Part shown: positions 1 through 10,280 of the stretch, in pieces
Numbering within the stretch: position 1 is the stretch's first letter
Layout of the letters: each line of letters starts with the position of its first letter
Origin: Dolomedes plantarius
Taxonomy: Eukaryota > Arthropoda > Arachnida > Araneae > Dolomedidae
DNA length: 64,000 nucleotides
Assembly (NCBI GenBank): GCA_907164885.2
Contig: OU015491.1
Location: 116,030,288-116,094,287 of the forward strand
Direction: 5' to 3'
Position numbers and translations under genes: made by a program
Notes under the pieces: model-generated
Database searches by the model: none
Told to the model about the DNA's origin: nothing
Seen by the model: the letters and a program-made list of their open reading frames with translations, nothing else

Positions 1-79
1 TTTTACCGTTCGGATCAATTCCTAATTTTTCAACGAGATACGCCAATTCGTGTGGTTTTGCTTTATTTAAGAAAGCCAT
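1..79 (-). CDS. N-terminus of an LTR-retrotransposon Gag (runs off window)
   Basis: Read on the minus strand from an ATG at 79-77, 26 codons are open to the window edge. They begin M-A-F-L-N-K, and the spacing of Leu, Glu and Lys residues matches the first residues of the Gag at 34415, which begins M-A-F-L-T-K. The likely role is the start of a SAP-like/helical Gag head of a Ty3/gypsy-type element. It lies downstream of a long leader and a probable 5' LTR (80-1852), as expected. Only the head is visible, so completeness cannot be judged. Confidence 0.6.
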   Translation of the reverse strand, partial: MAFLNKAKPHELAYLVEKLGIDPNGK

Positions 80-1101
80 AAAGAAAACTTGTTCTTTAAT
101 TTTCCCAAAACAATTTCAAATCCGAACTGTGTTACACAAAATACTCTCAATATACTCAATATTTATTCAATGAAGCAGATTTAAAAACAAAAAAAGTTAT
201 TTTGTTAAAATAAATTTAAAATTTTAAAACTAGCGGTTATAACAAATTCAGTTGGTCAGTTCTTAAAACATTTCACACACAAAAAATCTCTATCAAGTTT
301 TCGAATGGCTTAACACACTTATCATCAACTTTCAATTTTAAACTGCAGTAAGTTTAGAAACAAAAAAAAACATAAAATTTCTTATCCAAATTTTAAAATG
401 GTCACTGCCTTAATAATAAGCTAAGTACTTATCCCGTTTTGCAGAACAAATCAGCAGGGCTGATACATCACTTTCGTGGGAGACCAGTTCTTTTTAAAAA
501 TTTGCAGCACTCTACACAATTCTTGACACAATCACGGATGAAGAGTTCTTGGCTTAAATTTCGACACACACACACTGAAAGTCAGTTTTTTTTAAATTTA
601 CAGAACACTCAAAAAAGTTCTTGACGCTACCACGGAACGGAAAATTCTAGAAAGGAAACTCTCGACCATAAACCGGAAACAGAATTGCTTGCTTCCACAC
701 AAGGTTTCCTCTGAGATTAAAATCTCAATTTTCGAGAGATCACACTCTCAAATCACTAAATAGGACGGACTGCGTTCAAACACGTTTTCACAACAGATGA
801 AAATCGTAATTTCCGAGAGATCACACTCTCAGATCATTAAAACAGGACTGACTGCGTCCTCAGAAGGTTTCACTCAATTTCCGAGAGATCACACTCCCAA
901 ATCACATTCGAAATTGAACCTTCTAAACAGGAGATCTTAACACAATCTGATCGAATCTCGCACAAGGCTTTCACTTGAGATTAAAAATCTCAATTTTCGA
1001 GAGATCACACTCTCAACACGTTCGGAATTGAACGACCTTCTAAACAGGAGATCTTAACGCGATCTGTTCGAATCTCGCCTGTACTTCCAAGTATGACAAG
1101 C
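80..1101 (-). other. 5' leader of the left-edge LTR element, with primer-binding site
   Basis: About 1 kb separates the probable LTR (from 1102) from the Gag start at 79. Just inside the LTR, + strand 1065-1089 reads like the 3' half of a tRNA: a T-loop-like TTCGAAT, a TCGCC stem strand, then an acceptor strand ending in CCA. Its complement on the minus strand, starting TGGAAGTACAGG, is therefore a good primer-binding site. No coding sequence is seen in the leader. Confidence 0.55.
698..1080. repeat. Degenerate tandem repeats in the retrotransposon leader
   Basis: The block CGAGAGATCACACTCTCA recurs, with small changes, near 731-750, 811-831, 878-899 and 993-1014. A second block, CTTCTAAACAGGAGATCTTA followed by a TCGAATCTCGC motif, occurs at about 919-962 and 1035-1076. 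The TCGAATCTCGC part is also part of the primer-binding site, so a PBS-containing unit seems to have been duplicated in tandem. Confidence 0.7.
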
Positions 1102-1852
1102 TGTAACGTCCCCGTAGTTAAAGTAAACACACGAGAGACAGAATCATTTGAAGTATACAAATTGTATAAAAATTCCCCATATGTACACATATATACAAAA
1201 TATAGAGACTATTCTCGTCTGCATCTGATAGATTTCTCAAAACAACAAAAACCATTCATAAAGACTCTTTCAGTCTTTAACCGAGAGGTTTCCTCTCAAA
1301 ACAGTTATGAAGACTCGTTCAGCCTTGAGCCAAGAAACAACTCGCACCGGTCAGCAACTAGGATTGCTCCGTCCCAAAATTCTCGCTGAACACGTTGACG
1401 AGGCTCTGAGCTCTCTCAAGCACTGCGACACTCTCCGGGACTGCAGGCTCTTCGGGGCTGTCTCTGTCTCTCTGCCTGGCTCTCTTCATCCTATTTATTT
1501 GATGGTGATCTCTTCTCCTATTTATTTGATGGTCCAGCTGTAGTATTTTCCCGCGCTTTTCCGCAGTTTCCCACGCTCGGTGGATATAGCCGGAAGTCCA
1601 TCGGAAGTCCATCCCTTTTCAATCCCAACGGTACTAAGCGCCAGATTGACGGAGTCATTCTCAGCTCCCCCATGGGGTAGCACCATTAGACTTTTCGTAT
1701 TGTGAACGGCGTCTCATAGAATAAAGGAAGCAAGGCGACCGTTCGTAATTAAACGGACCCCCCACCCCTTGGCTTCTCGGGATCAGGCCTCTCTAAGAAG
1801 AGCTTTGGTTCGGGCGATCGCTTCTCAGGAAAGAGGGAGTCATGATGTTACA
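1102..1852 (-). repeat. Probable 5' LTR of the left-edge element
   Basis: The segment is bounded by TGTAAC at 1102-1107 and GTTACA at 1847-1852, a perfect inverted hexamer of the TG...CA type. The primer-binding site lies 10 nt inside. An alternative inner end is the TG at 1094. The partner LTR is outside the window, so target duplication and LTR identity cannot be checked. A duplicated CCTATTTATTTGATGGT lies at about 1489-1534. Confidence 0.55.
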
Positions 1853-2247
1853 ATGCCAAATGTGGGTTTTCTGTTGGGGAAAGAAAGAAAATGGCAAATA
1901 CAAAATATCCTGCTAACTGCAGGGCTCCGTTTATAAAAATTTCTTAGCCTGGCCACACACAGAAAGCAACAAAACGGAGCGCAACGTTTCTGTTGCGAGC
2001 TTTCTGTATCCGACGCATCGTCAGCAATGCAATCAAACGAGAGTGCTGCACACCGGATGCAACATTGTTTGAAACACGCCGCGTCATTTCGGGAACGTTG
2101 CTGCAACAAAAATGTACGCTTCTCTGACCGATGTTTCTCGACACACAGCTGGTGAAACATTTCATCTGCGCATGTGCGGGAACATGCGCATTTTATTTTC
2201 ATTAATGCTCCGTGTTGAGGATTTTTGCATTATTATAATAAAAAGAG

Positions 2248-2391
2248 ATGGAGGTTGATGCTGACAAATTGATAGTTCTTGTCAACTCAAGACCAGAAAT
2301 TTATGATTTTAGAGAGAAGACCACCACAGCCAAGATGCAATAAATAAAATTTGGCAAGATATAGCTGAGGAATTGAATATTCTAAGTATGT
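2248..2391 (+). pseudogene. MADF/Myb-like domain fragment of the PIF/Harbinger element
   Basis: From the ATG at 2248 the reading is M-E-V-D-A-D-K-L followed by a RPEIYDF motif. After a shift at about 2310-2320 it continues as INKIWQDIAEEL. This is the order of a MADF domain (aromatic-Pro-Glu-Ile-Tyr-Asp, then Ile-Trp-x-x-Ile-Ala). An AAGTATGT donor-like site follows at about 2386. The likely role is the DNA-binding partner of the transposase. It is broken by a frameshift and lacks the rest of the protein. Confidence 0.6.
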
Positions 2392-2739
2392 ACCACTCCA
2401 TTTTATCACATTTAACCAAATAAACCTTGCCCTCAAGTAATCCAGACACCCCCATTTTTTAAGATACTGGTAAGAAAGAAAAGTAGGGTTGAGTCATTCA
2501 AGTCCAGATCTAGGGAGGCGCAAGCAGGGCATCTACCCAGAGCGGCAAAATTGATAGAAGGAGAAAAAAAATTGCGCTTAGATTGTTTTTTTTTATTGAT
2601 TTTTTTTAAATATTTTATAAGGTATGTCTTTCTTAGATTTAAAAGTAGATACTTAACTATATATTTATCTTTCTTTTGTAACTGCTCTTTATATCAATAC
2701 GTTTACAAAACAAAAAGCTTTTGTTATTCAACAATGTTA

Positions 2740-3003
2740 TTAAAAGTTATTCCGTAATGTTTTTAAAAGCCTTTCTTCTGGAGGTATACTCTTCCGGTAG
2801 TTGTTGTTCTTTTTCCGAATCTTGTCTTCGACAAATTCCAAGAGATAAGGAAAAGTAGGTATGCTTAACCTACGATAATTGAAAACCTTATCTGGGTCAT
2901 TTCTAAGTTCTGCCAATGTCTCTTTTTTTATTGATTGGATGAATCCAACAGCTTCTTTCTGGTTTTTCATCCAAAAATTGTATAAATTGCCACAAAAGAA
3001 CAA
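2740..3003 (-). pseudogene. PIF/Harbinger transposase (DDE nuclease), N-terminal fragment
   Basis: An 87-codon frame holds the conserved N-terminal region before the catalytic core: an ELRNDPDKVFNYRRLS stretch, a FPYLLEFVEDKI stretch, and SIPPEERLLKTLR at the end. These correspond to the helix-rich segment ahead of the DDE domain in PIF/Harbinger nucleases. The catalytic Asp and Glu residues are absent, so the fragment is dead. It lies inside TIRs of the right type, which supports the assignment. Confidence 0.7.
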
Positions 3004-3389
3004 TTACTTCTACTTCCTCACTTGCCATATCACCCATAATTATGATCAAACTACTTTCCCAAAACTGAACACTTCCCTCAACAAAAAACGAAATACTGCA
3101 GACCTCTTCAACTCCAGTCTTCTTACTTACTACTGATGAAATATCAAATCAACCTAGCATTGCAAGTCAAAATGTATCACCATTTTCCACCATAAAGCAT
3201 TTTAGTTGCGCAACGCCTAGCAACAGAAACGTTGCGCACCGTTTTGTTGCGTTCGGTGTGTATCCGGGCTTATACGTACATTATTGTTCCCTGGTACGAA
3301 TGCATGATTTGTTAATAATGAATGTTGTATGTACTGAAATTTTCCATTTAAATAATGTTCTGTTAAGTCTCTCTAAACAAATATGTGAA

Positions 3390-3458
3390 TATTAAATTAA
3401 AGTATGATCATTAAACTAAAGTATGGCAATTAAACTAAAGTAAACTATAATATGGCAA
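3390..3458. repeat. Short tandem repeat, ATTAAACTAAAGTATG-type
   Basis: A 16-20 bp unit (ATTAAACTAAAGTATGG with variants) is repeated about four times. No function is evident. Confidence 0.6.
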
Positions 3459-3597
3459 CTCGATCATACCTCAAACTTGACACAGATTTAGCATTTTCAC
3501 TGTTGAATGCATCTCGAAACAGCTTCTAGAAATTTAAAAACTAAAACACTGCAAGCATGGTGGTAGTTGATTTTTTTTCTTTTACTTTATCAAAAGT

Positions 3598-3824
3598 AGG
3601 GCCGTGGCGGCCTTGTGGTACAGCGCGCTGGTTTTCGGTGCTGAGGGTGCTCAGATCGAATCCTGGCGAAGCGCTACTAAAATGCCTCCGTTTGTGTCGT
3701 CCCTTCATAGGGGCAATGCTGGTCTGCCTGTATGGCGCCCCCATAATAAAATGGCCAGAAAAACTGCGGTGAATTATAGGTGAATGTCTTCGCGGCAAGT
3801 GCCTCCGCATTGGGGGGAAAAAAA
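3598..3824 (+). mobile_element. tRNA-derived SINE
   Basis: The 227-bp insertion is flanked by 14-bp direct repeats, ACTTTATCAAAAGT (3584-3597) and ACTTTATCGAAAGT (3825-3838). The head contains an A-box-like TGGTACAGCGCG near 3616 and a B-box-like AGATCGAATCC near 3654, the split RNA polymerase III promoter of a tRNA-like gene. It ends in a short G/A-rich tail. The target duplication plus internal promoter make a SINE the best call. Confidence 0.75.
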
Positions 3825-4053
3825 ACTTTATCGAAAGTGAGGTTCTGGTCGAAACTTCATTTTTCAACGCCAGAATACGATACAGTACATCTCTGCAATC
3901 AGAGTGAAAGTAGACTTGAATAAAAAAATTTTACAATCTTAGCCCTAGTCATATATTCAATATGTCTGAGAAGTTGGCACTACATAACTTTTGCCAACAT
4001 ATAAAAAAATATTTTACGGCAGCCCCTAGTTGTACGAGCGTCATGTTAGGTCG

Positions 4054-4107
4054 TCGATCTGTCCTAGTTAACAAATAGCACTCGATTTGTTAACTAGGAC
4101 AGATCGA
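4054..4107. repeat. Perfect 23-bp inverted repeat (hairpin)
   Basis: Arms 4054-4076 and 4085-4107 are exact reverse complements separated by 8 nt. The inner motif GTTAACAAATAGCACTC recurs with one change near 4372-4388. It could be a very small palindromic transposon or the product of a fold-back event. No coding potential. Confidence 0.9.
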
Positions 4108-4825
4108 TAGCATGGATCGGACAGCATTTTTTGACGTGTTGCTATTTAACATGTCGGCTTTATAAGTATAATTTCATTAAACATGTACGTATGTACTCAT
4201 ATCAGTATAAATTTTTCTTGATGTTTTCCGTTAGTAATTACACTTATAATGTGATGAACTTTTGTGTTTTGTAAAGTCCAACACATTATACCACATGGAA
4301 AAACTTCTTAATTTCTAGTATATGCAAAATATTACGGTGTTTTGTCAATTAATAAGTTGTAATGTACCTGGTTAACAAATAACACTCTGAATATTTTTCT
4401 ATGAATTTAAATCCTCTTATTACCCCAAGAATTTCAGTGCAGGCTTCAATAAACCACCTTCAAGCAGACAAGCCGAAAGCAAAATAATAAAAAGATTGTT
4501 ATAAAATGTGACAAGTAGCTTCTCTCATTTATATTCGGATGTTTTTAACATGTTTAGATTTTTTTTCACCTTTTTATATCGTTGTTATTACCTGCAGTTA
4601 GCAGCGTCTACAATTATATCATTATTGTACTCATCTTGCGTTTGGCACACCTTGATTTTTCCGAACCCTGCGCCAAAAAAAAATCTAAACCAGATGTCAG
4701 TTGCTTTTTTTTTATTTCGAAACCTTCGATGAGACGAGTATTTTGAGAGAACTTAAATCATTTCAAAAATTAATGTTTTACAGATCCACGTGGCAACAGA
4801 ACTCCTTTTAAAACAAACAGCAGCA
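4108..4825. other. AT-rich spacer without recognisable genes
   Basis: No coding frame with family resemblance is seen. It contains only simple AT-rich sequence and the second GTTAACAAATAACACTC motif near 4372. Confidence 0.5.
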
Positions 4826-4989
4826 AAGGCATTTCATATAGCGTCCCTCAGCGTCAGAGTTACTCGTATTGAAATATATTTAACCAATTACAAACCTCCA
4901 AATGATTAGCCACAAAATCGTTAAGGTGTGTGATTGGATTAAAATATGTCAATACGAGTAACGCTAACGGATTCCGTGTGAACAGGCCC
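4826..4989. mobile_element. MITE, GGGCCTGTTCACA family (copy 1, diverged)
   Basis: The right end (GTGAACAGGCCC at 4978-4989) and the inner repeat (ACTCGTATTGAAATATATTT against its complement near 4945-4970) match the family at 11455 and 59740. The left end is diverged. The flank TAA follows at 4990. Confidence 0.6.
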
Positions 4990-5203
4990 TAAGCCTCGAG
5001 TTAGACATTTACGCTGAGCAACCCTAGCAGCAATGTGTTTCATATCTAGCATGCTATAGTAAAGAAAAAATAATCGGAAGTACCTACCCTATTCCAGTGA
5101 GGTCAGTGACATGGTTATTTACTTGTAGGATCAAGGCAAGGGCTTGTGCCATCACTGAGACGGCGAATTGAAACAGGTGCATAACTAAGACATAGAAAGA
5201 AAA

Positions 5204-5235
<32 letters not shown>

Positions 5236-5238
<3 letters not shown>

Positions 5239-5399
5239 TGGAATCTCGATCTATCGTTTTTCAAGGGACCGATTGAAACGAACGATAAATGCGGGAAAAC
5301 GATAGATGCGGAAACATAACAAAGCAATATGATCGTTGGGACTGGATAAAGTGAACGACGCATACGGAAAAACGATGGATCCGAAAACGATCGATCGAG

Positions 5400-5402
<3 letters not shown>
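5236..5402. mobile_element. Short pogo/Tigger-like MITE
   Basis: The left end CAGTGGAATCTCGATCTATC resembles pogo-type termini. The right end, read on the other strand, begins AATCTCGATCGATCGTTTTC. TA-rich repeats flank both sides. A similar short CAGTGATTTCCGCTTATAAG segment with its complement follows at 5473-5530. Confidence 0.45.

Positions 5403-5471
<69 letters not shown>
5401..5471. repeat. (TA)n microsatellite
   Basis: About 70 bp of uninterrupted TA. A shorter run lies at 5208-5235. Frames across these runs encode only alternating Ile-Tyr and are not genes. Confidence 0.95.
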
Positions 5472-5474
<3 letters not shown>

Positions 5475-5639
5475 TGATTTCCGCTTATAAGAATCACGTT
5501 TGTTACTACTGTTTTTGATTCTTATAAGCGGTTGACTTTTATAACGGAAACTTCCCTTTGGACAGGCACACATACACAAATATATACTTGTACATATATA
5601 AACATACAGGCACATATATACATAATTTACCATTAAATA

Positions 5640-6269
5640 CAGAGGCCGTTCGCACATTTTTTAGATGATTTTGGTAAGCGGTAATAAAAAATCGTTTGCT
5701 GCAAAAGAAATAATTGCAATTGTACTATGTTTTTAAAAGTCAAAATTATCGTCTGCGGCTTGAAAGTTTTGTTTTTATTCAAAATGGCGTTTTTAACAAA
5801 GCAGTGGTTCGAAGGCTACATTTATGCTCTTTCCGAAGAGAAATATGCATACTCCGTTATCCAAAAAACCATGTGAGAGTCATGGTTTTGCGATATCTAA
5901 AGCGTCGATAGGTAATATCGTCAACAAGAAAGGAAAAAAATGTCAAATTGGAGCCTCAAGTGGGATAAAAATTCCAAACAAGTATCCAAGGAAAAAACGG
6001 ACATCTTCGACTGTTGCAAAGGTACGTTGTTTAATGTTAAAAGAAAATCCCCCTAGTCAAAGGACAGTTGCAAAATCATTAAAATGCTCGGTGTCCACTG
6101 TAAACAAAATTATAAACGTTGATATAAATTTTAAGAAAGCGAAAAAACGCAATGTGGATCGTCTTCTTCCAAATCATATCGCTGAACGCAGGACACGCTG
6201 CAGAATTCTATATGAAAATATATTTCAATACTTTAACGCTCCGCAACGGACGCCTATGTGAACAGGCCC
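5640..6269. mobile_element. Element bounded by GGGCCTGTTCACA-type ends, carrying the Tc1-like pseudogene
   Basis: The right end (6219-6269) matches the left terminal 50 bp of the MITE at 11455, including AAATATATTTCAATACTTTA and CCTATGTGAACAGGCCC. A weak left end (AGAGGCCGTTCGCACAT) lies near 5640. It is either a longer relative of the MITE family or a chance fusion of a MITE end to Tc1-like debris. Confidence 0.4.
5784..6261 (+). pseudogene. Tc1/mariner-like transposase, N-terminal part, frameshifted
   Basis: From an ATG at 5784 a 29-codon frame ends in a stop. Reading resumes one frame over from about 5868 and runs to 6261. The second part has a paired helix-turn-helix pattern: SASSGIKIPNKYPRKKR-like linker, SSTVAKVRCLMLKENPPSQR, then RTVAKSLKCSVSTVNKII. 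That is the bipartite DNA-binding region of Tc1-type transposases. No DDE/DDD catalytic domain follows, because coding sequence runs directly into a terminal repeat at 6219-6269. It is inactive. Confidence 0.6.
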
Positions 6270-6272
6270 ATA

Positions 6273-6540
6273 CTTTAAACTAATTTTGCGTCACGTGCAT
6301 AACATCGAAATAGACAAAAATATATTTTTTTCATTTGCTAATGCGGCAGACGATTGGACAATATCCAAAAAAATATTGAAATACAGTAAAAGATATGTTC
6401 CTTAAACTGCACTATATTAACTGTTAATTTGAATATTTTCTTCTAGATTATTTTGTCTATAAAAATATGCGTTACGATTTTTTTATAAATATATTTTTTT
6501 TCATTTTTTTACATCAATTGCATACATTGATCGTTGTATT

Positions 6541-6602
<62 letters not shown>

Positions 6603-6675
6603 ACATTAATTGCATACATTGACCGTTGTATTTAATTTGAATGTACTCCGTAGCGAAGTACGGGTATTCAGCTTG
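6273..6675 (+). mobile_element. Helitron family 2, 3' portion
   Basis: The start (ATTTTGCGTCACGTGCATAAC) matches 19208-19240. The end, CCGTAGCGAAGTACGG then TATTCAGCTTG, matches the hairpin-plus-CTAG terminus at 20035-20062, with CTAG changed to CTTG. A (TA)n run of about 60 bp (6541-6601) interrupts it. Confidence 0.55.
6541..6601. repeat. (TA)n microsatellite
   Basis: About 60 bp of TA dinucleotide repeat. Confidence 0.95.
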
Positions 6676-7070
6676 TTTCTTATGAATGCTAGGAAGGAAC
6701 TCTTTAACTCATGCACTAACATTTTGCCTGAAAAAAATAGAACTATACCATATTTTAGCAATTAATCAAGTTTTTCAGAACATAATTACTGTGAATTAGT
6801 ATGTAATTTAAAAATAGAAAAATTATCAGGTGTGAAATGTTGAAACTCGTTAAAAAGAATTTCTTTCGACGGATATTAGACATATTCCATAATAATTTAC
6901 TCGTATGCAAGCATTCAATGTTGCAGAAGTTGCATCGCAAATTGAAAAAATAAAAACAAAGTCAGTTTTACCTTAGCGTTACATACTAGTGAAACTGCAC
7001 ACGGACAATGTAACTCATAGTACAATGGTATCCCCAATTGCGGACGCACGGAGCACTTTACACCAGCTAA

Positions 7071-7689
7071 TCTTTCTATTCTAAAAAAAGTAACTGGCGC
7101 CGCCGCCGACGTAAAAGGCTTGTCACGCTATCTCCTCCGAAACCGCTGGGGGTATGGGGTCGAGACCGATACCAATAGATGCAGAAAAATGCGGGGGAAA
7201 AAGTTAGACATGTCTCATCTTCGTCGGACTTTGAGTTTTTTTTTTATGTTTTGTGGAAAAATATTAACTTTTTCATGTTCAGATTACGATAACTCGCCAA
7301 AAATTAATCGTAGAATTTTGATCTTTTTACAATCTAAGACTACAGACATTTCTCCTTCAAACAAGACCTCATTTGTTTAAAAATAATTAAAAACTAACTA
7401 ATATTGTCATCAAAATATTAGTTTTTATCTTACAAAGAAAATATTTACATCTTCTGGAAGATGAAAGCTTTCTCATTCATATAAACCTCATTTCTAGTCT
7501 CTATCATAAAATTTCGATTTTTAATTGAATTTTAAAGCTCAAATAGTGATTCAACAGTGATTCCCCTTCGCATAAGATTGACTGACAATAGCAAATGGCT
7601 GTTACATTGCCCGAGAATCACTCCTATGTATCTCGCTATTAGCCATAACAGAGGAGCGAGCGTAGCGAGCCTAGGGGCAAAGCCCCTAG
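7071..7689 (+). mobile_element. Non-autonomous Helitron, short derivative of the element at 49933-57745
   Basis: It starts TCTTTCTATTCTAAAA directly after an A. It ends in an 8-bp-stem hairpin (CTAGGGGC-AAA-GCCCCTAG) whose last bases are CTAG, followed by T. This is the TC...CTRR, A|T-inserting structure of Helitrons. The first ~580 bp match the 5' ~650 bp of the long element, and the last ~35 bp (GCGAGCGTAGCGAGCC onwards) match its 3' end. The whole coding middle is missing. No TIR or target duplication is seen, as expected. Confidence 0.8.
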
Positions 7690-7866
7690 TGAAATAAAAA
7701 AATTAAATGTAACACAGGATTTTTAAGTCATTGATTAATATAGTATTGTGTTGTAGTAACTCCCCCCCCCCCCTCCCTGGCCGGAACATGCCAGACTATG
7801 TCCAAAGATGGCTGCGGAAAGAAAAGAATGCGACTCCGGGTTACAGTGGCACCACAAGGGTAGGAG

Positions 7867-8373
7867 CAGGCCCTGATTTTTCATTAGACCCGGTAGGTCC
7901 GGGCCTAGGGGTCCCAGAATGTTGGGGGGCCCTCCAAAATTTTTATTTTAAAAGAAAAAAATCCCAATTTAATTTTTTTTATTTTACCTTTTCTTAATAG
8001 CAATTTTTTTATATATATCCTTTCAAATTTGATTTTTGGTTCATCATATGTATATTTACATGTATAGTTACATCATTATACATCATATGTATGTTATAGT
8101 GTATATAGGAAATTAATAAATTTTTGTGGTTGCATTGTATTGGTGTTTTAATGATGAAATTAATATGTTGTATTGCTTTTTGTTATGTTATTTGATAATG
8201 TTCTTGGCTTCTACGCTTCACATAGACAATTCTTGGTAAAATGGTACTTTCACAATGATTCATGATTATTATTTCTGTGTGTCAATTTTGGAACTTTTAC
8301 GCCCACATCAGTGTTAAGGGACCCCCCATCCTGAGTTGAGCCTACAGTCAAGAATTTTCTAAATCTGGCCCTG
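7867..8373. mobile_element. Small non-autonomous hAT-like element
   Basis: The ends CAGGCCCTGATTT and, on the other strand, CAGGGCCAGATTTAG are similar. The flanks GGTAGGAG (7859-7866) and GGTAGAAC (8374-8381) agree at 6 of 8 positions, as for an old 8-bp hAT duplication. No coding sequence inside. Confidence 0.55.
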
Positions 8374-8949
8374 GGTAGAACTCTAACTTAGCCAATGGTC
8401 ACAGTATTAACGGAGCACCACCGGGGAAGACCTTGGGTAAAGCTTGCACGTACTAATTAATTATATTAAAAACTAAACTCTTAATCTGCAGGATAAATAT
8501 AAAGTATTAATAGCAGTGGCGTAGCTAGAACTTTTGCCGCCCGGGGCGGTCTCCAATTTGCCGCCCTTTCTAAGTCAATCAATTGGTGGTTTTTATAAAT
8601 TAATAATTGTAACTGAGACAAACTATAGGTGGGGAACTTTTTTACCATTGGATGCCATATTTAAATTAGGCAGTAATAAAGGAGGCCGCTTGAGTTGATA
8701 TGTACCTATAAATGCAACTTTTATAAAGACCACAAGAAACTTACGGAGGTCGCAGTTTCCCCACCTATGAGACAAAACATATACCTAATTTATAAAAACA
8801 ATTCCATAAAATATGTTTTATTTAATATTTTTATATTTATAAATAAAATAAATAATTTCATTTCTTTTGGATAAACAAACAAATTGTACACATATGTGTA
8901 TGTAAACAAAAGATATTTATATATTTACTCTTCTAACTTTCATTGTAGA

Positions 8950-9345
8950 AAAATCGTATATAATGCTCTCAAAATTTATATTATTTGCAATTTCTTGTTC
9001 TATAGAAAATATTGCAAGGTTTTTTTAGTCTTAAATCTCTCATTGTGGATAACTTTTTATCAACTTCAATTTGGAGAAGCTCCTTTCGCAACTAGCGACA
9101 CTGATAGCAATTGTTAAAAAAATTCTTAGCAAAATTACAATGTTGGTACAGAATTTTCCAATCTATACTGTTGAATAAATTTTACTAGATCAAAAGGACC
9201 TTCCTTCCCGTCTTTCCAACGTTTTGCATCTTCTTGTAGTGCAGGTACAGCCATAAAAACCTGGATCCTTTTTCTTTCAATATAGAACTGTTTTTTATCA
9301 ATGTCAATAAAGTCATTTATTTGACATTCAAATTCTTCATTTAGC
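8950..9345 (-). pseudogene. hAT transposase C-terminal (dimerisation) fragment
   Basis: Minus-strand translation gives SVASCERSFSKLKLIK followed, after a stop and shifts, by NLAIFSIEQEIANNINFE. This is the hallmark of the hAT C-terminal dimerisation region. Upstream (about 9170-9345) an in-frame stretch contains ERKRIQVFMAVPALQEDAKRW. Several stops and the missing N-terminal two thirds make it a relic. Its place within hAT TIRs fits. Confidence 0.65.
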
Positions 9346-10280
9346 AGGTTATATGGTATTATACAAGAATATAATTAAATTCGATAAAGTTGCAAACTCG
9401 AAGCATGCGTAGTGATATGTTCAAAACTGTGTACGGTAGAAATGAATATTTCTAAATTGCCAACACACTTGGCTTTCATGTGCTCACATGTGGCTTTCAT
9501 GTGATTTTTCGTAAAGCATTCTATTCGATGATAGTGTTTTAATTTCTGTTTAATATTTACTTTTAAAAGTACTTTTATAACGATTTGTATTCTATTCGAT
9601 TTCTTATTTAAATGGTGTGACGTAACATATCGGCCAGCTTTTTTTTAAATTTCGTAATGTCGGAATGATTATATTTGGATGTAAATTTCAAGCTAAGTAA
9701 CTGAATTTGACATTTTAATTGTGTTTAATTGAATATTTATTTGCTTAAAATTGTTCTTTTGTTCATACCGATTTTTCGTAAAGCATTCTATCACAATGAT
9801 AGTAATATTAACTGTTTTGCAATCCAACGTACTGCAATTTAGAACATTTAAATTTACTTGAATGTTTTCAGTCTGATTTGTTAATTTTAAATTGTTAAAT
9901 TAAAATTAACAAATTTTGGTGGTAAAACGATTTTGTAGGTTACGTAAGTTACGTCGTTACTTGACAGATCGTTACACAGAACACGGCAACTATTAGATTA
10001 ATTAATTTATAGTAATAGATTAAATATAAAATACCACCGAGTAATTAACCCAAGTATTCAGTTACAATTAAAATTCTTACAATTAACATTAACTAATTAC
10101 TTTCAATAGTTATGTACAAAAGTAAACGCATTCAATTATAGCTCAAAACATTAACAATTTCAGTAAACAACCGAAAGTCATATACAAAGATGCGTGCGCT
10201 AATTTAAAAAATCATACAAATTACTCACGTGCAAAAATTTTTTGCGCGTGTATTTCAATTTAATGTACATATATTATATA

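Larger units (their letters stand above)
1947..3269. mobile_element. PIF/Harbinger DNA transposon, internally deleted
   Basis: Terminal inverted repeats of about 53 bp (1947-1999 and 3217-3269) match at roughly 46 of 53 positions. The ends begin GCCTGG and, on the other strand, GCCCGG. Both sides are flanked by TTA (1944-1946 and 3270-3272), the 3-bp TWA-type target duplication typical of this superfamily. Inside are remnants of the two expected genes, divergently placed: a MADF-type DNA-binding protein on + and the DDE nuclease on -. At 1.3 kb it is far shorter than a complete element. Confidence 0.85.

Noticed and set aside
698..1080. Regularly spaced repeats resembling a CRISPR array
   Set aside because: Repeats are degenerate, spacers are related to one another, and the context is a eukaryotic LTR leader.
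1065..1089. tRNA-like 3' half
   Set aside because: No anticodon arm or acceptor partner; explained as the complement of a retrotransposon primer-binding site.
2551..2757. 68-codon frame inside the Harbinger element
   Set aside because: Phe/Leu/Tyr-rich AT-biased translation with no transposon domain.
5115..5657. 180-codon minus-strand frame with long Ile-Tyr run
   Set aside because: It is a read-through of a (TA)n repeat and pogo-like MITE sequence; no domain resemblance.
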